From assembly GCF_000149955.1 (NCBI RefSeq), contig NC_031000.1, positions 592,761 to 656,760 of the forward strand: a stretch of 64,000 nucleotides of DNA, given 5' to 3'. Positions 55,201-64,000 of this stretch are shown here, piece by piece (within the stretch, counting starts at the first letter, position 1; every line of letters begins with the position of its first letter). The position numbers and the translations under genes were made by a program. The notes beneath the pieces are model-generated. The model did not search any database. It was not told the origin of the DNA and worked only from the letters and a program-made list of their open reading frames with translations. Origin of the DNA: Fusarium oxysporum f. sp. lycopersici 4287 (lineage: Eukaryota > Ascomycota > Sordariomycetes > Hypocreales > Nectriaceae).

Positions 55201-56847
55201 ATGGTGTCGTATCTTATGATATCTGTTTCAGCCGCTCCATCAAAACGAGCAGATGTCCCAGGTAGATATGACGTGGTCATTTACGGTAACACAGCCGCTG
55301 CGATAGCTGCTGCGGTACAGACCAAGCGCATGAAAAAGACTGTAGCGATTGTGTTTCCCGGCCATACGCTAGGTGGCCTCACAACATCGGGCCTTGGCTG
55401 GACAGATTCCAAGAACGGAGACTCTATCGGCGGTATTGCCAGAGAGTTCTATGGCAAGGTTTACACACACTACCAGAAAAGCACTTCATGGAGGCAAGAG
55501 ACACGTGCAGGATACATTGGACGAAGGATTGGTGCTCAACCAGGACCTGCCATCGATGAGGGCAAGAAGGTCCAGTGGACTTTTGAGCCCAAGGTTGCCG
55601 AGTACATCTTGGAGAAGTGGATGAAGGATGGAAAGATTCCCATCTTCCGCAACCAGGGTATTGATAGATCCAAGAGTGGTGTGGTCAAGAAGAATGGTCA
55701 GATCACTTCTTTCAAGACACTCACTGGGGATGTTTTCCAGGCAAAGATGTTTATCGATGCTAGCTACGAAGGTGATCTCATGGAGGCTGCCGGCATTTCC
55801 TATCGTACGGGACGCGAAAGTTTGGACGACTACAACGAGTCAGCAGCTGGTTTCCGTCTTGGTGGCCTCGAGCAGCTCTCTAAAATTGATCCATACAAGA
55901 AGAAGGGCGACCCAAGCAGCGGTTTGATTTCTGGTGTCGGACGAATAGTCAAGAACCCCGATGCCATCAAAGGTCAGGGCGATGCCTTTCGCCTTCAGTC
56001 CTACAATTTCCGTCTCAGTCTCACAAGGCAGGCTGGCAATAGAATCCCTTTCATCAAGCCTGCTGACTACGTCGAGTCTCGATACGAAATGCTCTTGCGT
56101 TACTTTGAGTCGGGCTACACAGGCACCCCTTTCACCAGCCAGCTCATGCCCAACATCAAAACTGACACCAACGCCCAAAGCCAGGTCAGCACCGATCTCA
56201 TCGGTGGTAACTATGACGAGTCAGGCAACTACGCAACATACTCTTATGAGAAGCGTAAGCAGATTTATCAACAACACAAGTCTTACACACAAGGCTTCTT
56301 CTGGACATTGGCTAATCACCCTCGCATCCCACAATCCTTCCGCACAAGGGTAAATGCTTGGGGATATGCCAAGGACGAGTGGGCGAACAATGGTAACTGG
56401 CCTTATGAGATTTATATCCGAGAGGCACGTCGTATGGATGGTGGATATACTATGAAGCAGAGCGACATCCAGTCTCCCCCAGCACGACCAAACCACAGCA
56501 TTGGTCTAGGCGCCTACACCCTCGATGTGCATCAGGTCGAGCGTGTGCTTGTTGATGGGAAGATCCGCGATGAGGGCAAAGTACATGTGCCTACACCAGG
56601 TCCCTTCAACATTCCCCTTCCCGCTATTCTTCCCAAGGCGAGCGAAGCGACCAATTTCCTCAACCCTGTCACGTTAAGCGCCACTCACATTGCCTATTCG
56701 GCCATCCGTATGGAGCCCACCTACATGATCCTTGGTCAGAGTGCTGCCACTGCGGCATGTCTTGCCATTGATCAGGGTGTCAAGATTCAAGACGTGGATC
56801 GTGCAAAGTTGATTGCAAGGCTCAAGGCGGATAAGCAGTTGCTATGA
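55201..56847 (+). CDS. FAD-dependent oxidoreductase, probably secreted or membrane-bound
   Basis: 548 aa from the first in-frame ATG (55201). It has the FAD_oxidored (PF12831) layout: nucleotide-binding YDVVIYGNTAAAIAAAVQ (residues ~23-40), GHTLGGLTTSGLGWTDSKNG, FIDASYEGDLMEAAGISY, then late conserved blocks (IGLGAYTLDVHQVER; YMILGQSAATAACLAI). The substrate is unknown; relatives include uncharacterised fungal extracellular oxidoreductases. The start is a puzzle: the codons just upstream in this frame (GIGFLILIFTIY) would make an ideal signal-peptide core but no ATG precedes them, while ATG 55149 would join them if one G of the GG at 55154-55155 were absent. So the gene either starts at 55201 with a short hydrophobic leader (YLMISVSA) or carries a one-base insertion in its signal peptide. 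No other lesion. Confidence 0.85.
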   Translation: MVSYLMISVSAAPSKRADVPGRYDVVIYGNTAAAIAAAVQTKRMKKTVAIVFPGHTLGGLTTSGLGWTDSKNGDSIGGIAREFYGKVYTHYQKSTSWRQETRAGYIGRRIGAQPGPAIDEGKKVQWTFEPKVAEYILEKWMKDGKIPIFRNQGIDRSKSGVVKKNGQITSFKTLTGDVFQAKMFIDASYEGDLMEAAGISYRTGRESLDDYNESAAGFRLGGLEQLSKIDPYKKKGDPSSGLISGVGRIVKNPDAIKGQGDAFRLQSYNFRLSLTRQAGNRIPFIKPADYVESRYEMLLRYFESGYTGTPFTSQLMPNIKTDTNAQSQVSTDLIGGNYDESGNYATYSYEKRKQIYQQHKSYTQGFFWTLANHPRIPQSFRTRVNAWGYAKDEWANNGNWPYEIYIREARRMDGGYTMKQSDIQSPPARPNHSIGLGAYTLDVHQVERVLVDGKIRDEGKVHVPTPGPFNIPLPAILPKASEATNFLNPVTLSATHIAYSAIRMEPTYMILGQSAATAACLAIDQGVKIQDVDRAKLIARLKADKQLL

Positions 56848-57146
56848 GTTCTTTTGTACCGTTTATAAGATGCCAACTATCTTTGAATGTTAATCGAGTA
56901 TCAACTGTTCATACTGTATGCATCTCAGCCGTGTCAATGTGATACAGTTCTTACGCAGAAGTCTACCATCTTTAAGCTCTGCTGTGCGCCACCTCCTGAC
57001 GGCCCGGTCAAACCTTAAAATGCCTCTGACGATATCGGAATTTTGTTCAGGCTAGTCCAAGTCCCGTGGCCCAGGTTCCGTGTCACTGGATCACGATCAG
57101 CTGCTATCGTGATGCGCCACTCGGTGTGGCACAAGGTCTAAATTAG

Positions 57147-57334
57147 TGTCGCAGGCTGGGCATGGTCTCAATGATCCTCAGGACCAACAGCCCTTAGTAA
57201 TCAAGCTGGGTGATTTAAAGTAAAACCTGTGGGATGGAATACCCCACACAGAAGATAGAACCAATCAACTCACTACTGCTGCTCATTATGAATGACCCGA
57301 CCTTCAATCCATTTTAAGCACATCCAGTGCGACA
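57147..57334 (+). repeat. Solo LTR-like repeat (TGTCGCA family), complete
   Basis: 188 bp, TGTCGCAGGCTGG to CAGTGCGACA, with the direct duplication ATTAG at 57142-57146 and 57335-57339. Its 3' half is nearly identical to the truncated copy ending at 25812. Confidence 0.9.
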
Positions 57335-58381
57335 ATTAGCTTTCGGAAGTTTCAGCCCAAAAATTTGACTTCATCTCCTGAGAGCGCAAGGACCTCCAAG
57401 CCGGTCACGATGAGGGGTTCAAGCCAATTAAAATGTGCGAAATTAAGGATACATAATTCCTCATCTAAATTATATGATAATAGAAGTCCCAACAATATTG
57501 GTTGTTACAAATCGCAACATTGCATAATTTGCAGCCGTACCAAGTCTGCTTGCGAAGCTTCCTCTTATTGCCGTCAGTCTCCTTTTAAGGGGCTACTTTT
57601 CTAACCCTTTGCCGACGTCTAGCGTGCACGGACCAGAACATGTGCATTGCGTCGCAATTTCGCAGCAATCATTGTAGTAGGAACCTCGTCTCATAGATTT
57701 TCTAGCTGAAATTTTCTTTGAGCAATGCTTCCGCTTTTAACGCTCCCCCTCCTTTTCAGCCGTTAAGGACGGAGACGGGATGCCTAACCGGTGGGAGGTT
57801 TGGGAAAATGGCGTCTAAAAAACTGAGGGTGTAGTCGTGAAGGTGGCGGAAGGGTATGGACCACTCCAATGATCCAGGGAGCTGATTGGGGAGGTAGACA
57901 TGGAATTATTGAATAAGAATTCACTCTGCCTGTAAACGCTTGCTAAAGTGCCTCCTTCCGCCGACCGTGCAAGGGCTCGTTGGTCCATTGAACACTATTG
58001 CCCTTAAAAAGGATTGGAGGAAATGGATGGTGTATTGAAAGCGTCACCTGGCTTGATTCTTATGGAATCGAATGCCATAGATCCTCCTTCACCCATCATG
58101 TAGTTGCCTGGTGAGTTGATTAGCTATAATAGCTCGCAGCAGTGGAATGAGGAGCTACGAGAATCGTAACGAAAATTTTTAATTCTTTTTAAGGATTTAG
58201 AATGATGATAGACAAGATTTGTTTATAGTAGCTTCTGTTGATTTGGGGCCAATTTCCAGGAAGCTGGACGATATTTAGTGCCTGGTTTCGATGGCAGAAG
58301 GAGCCGTAATTGAGCTGGGCGCGAAATCGTCTGTTCCTTAGCTTATGGAGGAAACGGACGGAGTTATGACGTCACCAGGAG
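57335..58381. other. Unannotated stretch
   Basis: No credible gene and no repeat recognised; the open frame at 57365-57604 lacks any motif. Confidence 0.4.
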
Positions 58382-60224
58382 TACCATGCGGTACCCCTCT
58401 ACCGATAAGCCAAAAAAAAAGTTTCCCCATACAAAATGCCCATTTTCACTTATACAGTGCTTAGCCAAAATTGAAGTTATTTACATGAAACCAGCTGTGT
58501 TTTACTGAGGCCTTCATGCTGTTTCGTATTATGCTATTTTCCCCTACGTTATATAAGCGGCTTGGGCGCATAGCACTAATATAAAATTTCTGTCAATGCC
58601 TCCTCCACGAACAGTCCTCCCCAAAACTTATAGGATTTTTATCTACACCAGCCTTCCATAATCGCCTTGAAAATGCCTCGAGCGTCTTATACAGAGGATG
58701 TCATTATTAAAGAAATATTAGATATCGCGGATAACGGCCTCTCCCATAACCAAGCCGCACAGAAGCATGACAGCCCTCAGCCGACTCTTTCGGGCTGATT
58801 AAGAGGTATACCATCAAAGTCTGAGGTCACCCATCCTGCCCAACTATTATCCTAATCTCAGAGATCCAGATTAGTTACCTGGATACTTCGGCAAGATGCC
58901 TTGAGCTATGCTCCTTCTCACAGCCAAATTCGCGCCACCGTCGCTGCGCTCTTAAGACAGCGAGGCCCGGGAAAGGGCTATCAGTGCGCATTAGATAGCC
59001 AGGTTCATGAAACGTCATCCAGTTATCAACATGAAGATAGGGAAACGCCAGGAGGCCTCAAGATTCAATTCTTTTACCCCAATGGCTATTAATTAGCACG
59101 TCGAGATCCAGGAGCGCGGGTATAGCTAGATCAAGCCCGAGAACACAGTTAATATTGACGAGGGTGGTACCATAGCGGAATTTGGTGGGTAATTAACGTC
59201 TTTATCATAAAATTCAATAATCCATTCCAGAATCTAGGCTTGGATTCCTTGGTTATCGGCAGTAGCGATCCGAAGAGGAAGGCCGTCCTCAAAGGCTCCC
59301 AGTCCCGCGTTTAGACTAACTTCATCGAAGCCATGACTGCGGATAGCCGTCTTCTGAAACCCCGGATCATATTTTAAAGCCAAGGACATGAGCAACAATA
59401 GTTTATCAATGAGTTCAAGAAGATAGCCGACTAGTATTACATCACTTCTGACAACGGCTCGACGGACAACCATATCGCAGTCGAGTGGCCCAAAGAGGTC
59501 TATCTGCCTCAAATCCGGCGAGAAGATAAGTCTAATTCCAGGTTTATTATATTAGATGACCGTAGAAGCCAAGTTTCTATGAGAATCTGCCTGGTCTGAA
59601 TCATAAATGTCCCTGACTCAAAATCCATGATCAGTGGATCGAGACTTGCTTTTTTAACAACATATATTATTGTTGCCTAGCAGTTCATCACTATAACGGT
59701 CACCAACCACTATAAAATAGAGATTTCAATGCCTCCAAGTCTGCTTATCGCGGGTAACTCTAAAGATAGCTTCGATAACTGCATGAATTCGCCGGTATGG
59801 AGGAGGAAGTCGGCCGGTTGAGTAGAGGCAAGAAGAGAAAGGCCATATCTAATCCTAACGAGAAGTTCATGACATTAGCCGATGCTCTAGTCGCTGGTGA
59901 AACTATTTCCAAGCCAAATCAAGCAATTCAAGAGGCAAGGGCTGTTGAGGATGTGATTGAGGTGGAAGGGATGGAAGAGGAAGAAAGCTCAAACTCGGAG
60001 GCGGAAGAGTTACTCGCTGTACGCACTCATACTGGCCTTGAGGATAAAAGGCCCAGAAAATATTAAAAGATATCGAATTCTAATCTGAATACTGAAAACA
60101 GGTTTAATTTTGCTAATTTTGTTAAGTTTTTCTCATAAGGTTGAAAAAATGCATTTTGTATGGGGAAACCTTTTTTTGGCTTATCGATAGAGGGGTCTTA
60201 TCCGTGGAGGGGTACCGCATGGTA
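58382..60224 (+). mobile_element. pogo-type element, heavily mutated
   Basis: TA-flanked inverted ends: CCATGCGGTACCCCTC at 58384-58399 against its reverse complement at 60207-60222, followed inward by a second matching block (GATAAGCCAAAAAAA, TTTCCCCATACAAAATGC; 58403-58439 and 60155-60196, the right side with a short insertion). Interior: transposase relic. Confidence 0.82.
58673..60066 (+). pseudogene. pogo transposase relic with many RIP-like stops
   Basis: ATG 58673 opens MPRASYTEDVIIKEIL and NGLSHNQAAQKHD, the psq-type helix-turn-helix of pogo transposases, then a TGA (58797-58799). Fragments of the CENP-B-like part (YAPSHSQIRATVAALLRQRG, 58904-58963) and the DDE core (VIGSSDPKRKAVLKGSQSR; NFIEAMTADSRLL; YYITSDNGSTDNHIAVEW) follow. 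In one frame, TAG at 59312, 59399 and 59432 fall where relatives have Trp (WTNF, QWF, DWYY): three TGG-to-TAG changes. The C-terminal basic/acidic tail survives as an open frame at 59797-60066 (SRGKKRKA, NEKFMTLADALVAGETI). A dead copy. Confidence 0.85.
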
Positions 60225-60347
60225 GCTAACTGAGAGAAACTACCTCTTTTGATCATAAAAATGATTGGGTATGACCTTGTAAGGATGTGCTGGGTACGAG
60301 ATTCATGCATGCTGTGCCATGGAAATGTTGAAAGTTACCATCCAGGA

Positions 60348-60507
60348 TGTCGCACTGAGCGTGCTTGAAGGGTTAAAGTAAAATGTGTTGAGCAGCAGCA
60401 AAATGTGTTTTTTGGATTGTTCTTTTTGTTATCTCTTGTGCGGGGTATTCCATCCCGCAGAGTTACTTAAAGCATATAGCTAGATTACTAATGCCTACCC
60501 TGCGACA
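60348..60507 (-). repeat. LTR-like repeat (TGTCGCA family), inverted and diverged
   Basis: Its reverse complement begins TGTCGCAGGGTAGGCATTAG and ends TCAGTGCGACA, sharing GGGATGGAATACC and TGCTGCTGCTCA with the other copies. No matching flanking duplication (CAGGA / GCATC), so it is older or rearranged. Confidence 0.75.
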
Positions 60508-60686
60508 GCATCATTCATTCAGCCCCCCCAATCGCCCACCGTATGGGGACTCGAGGCCCGGACTAATAATTATTGCGCGTAACCCCGCTTCATAATACAT
60601 AGCCTCAAAAACAAAGTGAGGAACAAGAAACCAACTCCCAACCACTCCGAGGATATTCTTAAACTGCTAGCTATAGTACAAGCGAG

Positions 60687-62249
60687 ATGTCTCTGGAACT
60701 TCTACCGACAGAACTCCAGTGCTACATCATTCGCTTACTCGACCCCATCAGCTTCATATCGATCAGTCAGGCCAATGCCCACTTTCGATGTTTCATTAAC
60801 CCAAAGCAGAAGCATTTTGCAGAGCGTCTTTTGGCGCTTGAGTTAGTGCCTGAGTATGGCGGCCCTTATCTCTTTTTCCGGTCCAGGGATGCCAGCCTGA
60901 TACCAGACTGGACCGACCCAGCTTGGGAGAAGATGCGATGGGCCTGCACTAACTGTCTGCGTCTTCTCTCTCACAAGCACTTTAACAACCATTCTATTCT
61001 CAGATTGCGATACAGGAAGCCTCTTCCCGGATCTCCCGCCGCTAGAATGGTCACTACGTGGGAGCAAACAAGGCACATACCGCATCGAAACACAAATACA
61101 GAACAAGCCGAGCTTGATGCCAAAGTCTCCCTTTGGGAAGCGCAAAAGCAGCGTTTTAGATACTTTATTTGCGTTACCTCAGGCAAAGGACATCTGAGCG
61201 GCGATTTTCCAATCAACAATCTGGACCTACTCCAATATTATGGCATGGAGGGTTTCAAAGGCATAAACCAGGACCAGCTTAACAAAATGACACAACAAGA
61301 TCAGATAAACTTGCTCGATCAGAATGCCCTGGCTGTGGAGGGTGAGAATTGTGGGAAGAAGCGATGGCTTCGAAAGTGCAACGAGTGCCGATTCCAACAA
61401 GACGAAATATGGCAACTATTCGACGAGACGGGAGGCACTCGGCGGCTACCCATTGTCCCAAGCCGCCAAGTCGTATTTGGTTCACGCGTCGATCGCTATT
61501 TTCCAGGGGTTTCAGAATATCTGAATCACAAGAGACCACGCTTTAATGCGTCTCTTGGTCTCTTCCACAGAAAGGGTGCTCGTGAACAGCATTGGTCGAT
61601 GTGGATGGTTCGATGCCCTGGATGCGCGCGCTGGCAAGAGCTGCGAGAGTTTCGGTTTGGTGGGACCCATCACCATTGGAAGCCCGCGAGAAGAGGGCCC
61701 AATCGCGAAGGGGACATAACGTGGGACGAAAAGGAAATCACAGAGCCCTTGCTCAACACATACCGATGTAACTCCTGCTTCGCCAAAACTCATGGCCGAC
61801 AGGAGCTAGGAAAGGTACTTAGTGACTGGCTCTTATGCCTCATCGGGCATGAACTCCACAACCTATCGTGGCAGCTCTCAAGTGGTTTACACGACTTACA
61901 AACACTTACTGGGCAACACTTACCCTGGAAGTACTCTAATGAGTGGAGCCGCAGTATGCAGAATACTCCTTGTCTTCAGCAGGACTTCAACTATATCCTC
62001 AAATCCAACGATATTACGATGCTTAAGTTTCGTCGCGAGAAGTGTAGGTATATCTGGGAACGTATCCAGATTAAGGATGATAAGCGGGTACCAGAAGATA
62101 TAAATGCATTATATGATGATTTGGGACGTATATTTGATGAATGTGAGGAGCACTGGAAATGGCTCCAGGGGTGTAAGAGGGAGATTGAGGAGCAGCCTGA
62201 ACCACTTGTCGAATGGGCCCTGAGTAGAGATGGAGCTTTGTTTACCTGA
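60687..62249 (+). CDS. F-box protein with Cys-pair motifs
   Basis: 520 aa, intact, ATG at 60687. The F-box occupies residues ~4-40 (LELLPTELQCYIIRLLDPIS, then FISISQANAHFRCFI) and would bind Skp1 in an SCF ubiquitin ligase. The rest has four CxxC pairs in order (CTNC ~95, CNEC ~230, CPGC ~310, CNSC ~365), a likely zinc-stabilised substrate-binding fold, and a charged C-terminus (KCRYIWERIQIKDDKRVPED). This arrangement is frequent in Fusarium F-box families of unknown substrate. No lesion, in contrast with the mobile DNA to its left. Confidence 0.87.
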   Translation: MSLELLPTELQCYIIRLLDPISFISISQANAHFRCFINPKQKHFAERLLALELVPEYGGPYLFFRSRDASLIPDWTDPAWEKMRWACTNCLRLLSHKHFNNHSILRLRYRKPLPGSPAARMVTTWEQTRHIPHRNTNTEQAELDAKVSLWEAQKQRFRYFICVTSGKGHLSGDFPINNLDLLQYYGMEGFKGINQDQLNKMTQQDQINLLDQNALAVEGENCGKKRWLRKCNECRFQQDEIWQLFDETGGTRRLPIVPSRQVVFGSRVDRYFPGVSEYLNHKRPRFNASLGLFHRKGAREQHWSMWMVRCPGCARWQELREFRFGGTHHHWKPARRGPNREGDITWDEKEITEPLLNTYRCNSCFAKTHGRQELGKVLSDWLLCLIGHELHNLSWQLSSGLHDLQTLTGQHLPWKYSNEWSRSMQNTPCLQQDFNYILKSNDITMLKFRREKCRYIWERIQIKDDKRVPEDINALYDDLGRIFDECEEHWKWLQGCKREIEEQPEPLVEWALSRDGALFT

Positions 62250-64000
62250 TTTAGAATATTTCGGAGTATCATAAATTGTCAATAGTCTAGATGTCAATAT
62301 ACGTTAACAAAACATCACAGTAATGTTTGCGTTGAAGTTTATTCAAGCTGCCTGCTATAGTTCAAACAAATTTACTCAAAATAAGAGAGCTATAATGTAC
62401 TTGATTTTTGTCACAAGGTGGCAAGAAACATGGAGAACTTAGGGAAAAGGCTGTACGCACGGGCCTGTTTGTGCGTTAAGTCGAAATGCAAGAGGGGAGG
62501 CTACAGTAGGACATCACGGAAGCTTACGTCTATACCTGTGGATTGGGCAACCTGTACAGAAATAACTTAGTCCTATGACGTTGCGTTTGTGACCGCCTCT
62601 GGCCCTCAATATGTACGGCAGCTCTGGACGGGTCAGGAGCCGGATCCCCTTACGACTTGGGAATTTCCTAGCCACCAAGATTGGTTTGGTTGTCTTGTGG
62701 GAGGTTCCGCATCTCATTTTGTTGGTTCACACATGGGTTGCTTCAACTAGATCAGACCCTGCTATCTGTAGCTGCAGGCTTGAGTGGGGTGCGGGTAACT
62801 TTCCATATATGCACAATTTGGTCAGCAAGCTGTCACTTACACGGCGTTACAACGGCATGATATGGCAATAGTTAACCTTGCGAAGCAAGGACCTAGCGTA
62901 ATAGCACGGTAATCGTTGTTGGATCAGTTCAGTGCGCTGTTAGGCGGATGGAGAGTCGTCCGGCGGCTAGGAGGAGCCCAGCAGTTGGGTCCTTGCGGCA
63001 CTCCTGTGTAGCTCAGTAAGGGTCCTTGAGCCAGCCACCCACCATTGAATGAAATAATTGCCTAACTGCTACATCAAGGCTTGTTCCGGAGATCTGTTCG
63101 TCTTTTTGTAGCAAATTCATGTGACAAGGTCATCTTCCAATCCAAAAAGTTTATGCAGAACGATGAAGGCCGTCCTGCTAGGCAACCGTGCTCTTCGGCT
63201 ATCCGTTAATACTGTCAAGGCTTAATGCTCCTGAAAGATCATTTACTGAACCGGCTATATGAAGCATTAAATATATCCTTGTATTGATACATGAGAGGGT
63301 TCAGCTAATCATACTCAAGCCCGCCTGATTACTCTCACTGGCTATAACGACTGATGGACAAGGTTGTGTCACTATAGAGCCTGGTGGTCACAAACTAATA
63401 GATAATGCGTCTCAAGGTTTATCCTGGGCTGGAAACGTTATGGACGCGGTAGCCAGAAACATGACAATACCGTCGAGCTTGGTCATCGAAATAGAGTTAA
63501 CCTGACCGTAGCTTTGTAACTCAGTATCGTGGTGCACTGCCTACCTGCCAGTAAGCTTAACCTAAAAAGATTTAAGGTTCGGGGCGAGCGTAAGTATCAA
63601 GTCAGTGGCCATCATCATGAATAGCCCGATTGGATGCAAACATGGAGTCCTGTTATGGAATCACGTGCATCTACACTTGATATCACACATGCTTACCCCT
63701 GAGCCTGAGTAGCACATGGACCCCAGGGTAGAAAGGGGCTGCAACTCGAGTCGTAAGCTACCGAGCTAGATGTGGAGTTACAGCAAGAAAGTAGGCTAGG
63801 CCAGATAGCGAGAGAGAAATAGCCCAAGGCAGATCGCAGGCAGGTAGTCCAGAATCGGTTTGTAGCGGTTTCACTGCAATTTTAGATTTGCTTCATTGTA
63901 TTCATTGCTGTGGATAACTTTGGTCCGTCTTAATTCAGTTGCATTATCCATTCTCGGTGCCTCGTATCCAGTGTACTACCCCCTTCTTCCATCTGCCATT
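62250..64000. other. Unannotated right end of the window
   Basis: No credible gene: the longest open frames (~90 codons) are motif-free. No TIR or LTR match to other parts of the window was seen. A tRNA-like string near 63010 was examined and rejected. Confidence 0.4.

Noticed and set aside
63005..63040. tRNA-like string (TGTAGCTCAGTAAGG)
   Set aside because: It resembles an A box but no B box or acceptor pairing was found downstream.
1..64000. CRISPR arrays, bacterial operons or mimp-type MITEs
   Set aside because: No regularly spaced repeats and none of the mimp terminal sequence was seen; the region is eukaryotic in structure.

Overview
The window looks like an accessory (lineage-specific) region of a filamentous ascomycete, most likely Fusarium and probably the F. 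oxysporum complex. The reasons are short GT-AG introns of 56-70 bp; HET and HeLo-type proteins; a FREQUENCY (FRQ) clock paralogue outside its usual setting; Hop-like MULE, pogo, piggyBac, Tc1, hAT, Tad-LINE and copia elements packed together; and premature stops that mostly fit C-to-T (RIP-like) change. The species assignment is inference. Well over half of the annotated sequence is mobile DNA.

Layout. 0-9.5 kb: the 3' part of a pogo transposase gene with one stop, a piggyBac gene that is open once one intron is removed, and a damaged Tad-type LINE. 9.5-17 kb: mostly unrecognised DNA with one diverged repeat and one intact bestrophin-like channel gene. 17-18.4 kb: an intact Tc1-like element with TIRs and TA duplication. 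19.3-21.9 kb: an frq paralogue with an internal stop and an N-terminal frame break. 22.7-25.6 kb: an intact Hop-like MULE with perfect 80-bp TIRs. 25.6-28 kb: solo LTR remnants, one of them entered by a pogo element. 28.3-38.8 kb: an immunity/incompatibility-like neighbourhood, with a HET-domain gene (one stop), several OrsD-type zinc-finger genes with a recombinase-like C-terminus and unusual palindromes and iterated motifs upstream, and an intact HeLo/kinase-like gene. 39.0-40.6 kb: a 1.5-kb diverged inverted repeat. 41.4-46.3 kb: a complete copia element with identical LTRs, a 5-bp duplication and an open gag-pol. 46.5-49 kb: a small unknown gene and a broken J-domain gene. 50.2-53.3 kb: a decayed hAT. 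53.3-60.5 kb: three related LTR-like repeats, an intact FAD oxidoreductase gene and a heavily RIP-like pogo relic. 60.7-62.2 kb: an intact F-box gene. The last 1.75 kb shows nothing recognisable.

Themes. Young elements (copia, Tc1, MULE, piggyBac) are intact, while cellular-type genes of the incompatibility/regulatory kind (HET, frq, J-domain, OrsD) often carry a single in-frame stop in an otherwise long open frame. The most unusual feature is the OrsD cluster: its 5' flanks carry a perfect 48-bp repeat with a 25-bp palindrome and iterated related half-sites, and its protein has what may be a tyrosine-recombinase-like C-terminal pattern. This could be a poorly described mobile element family.
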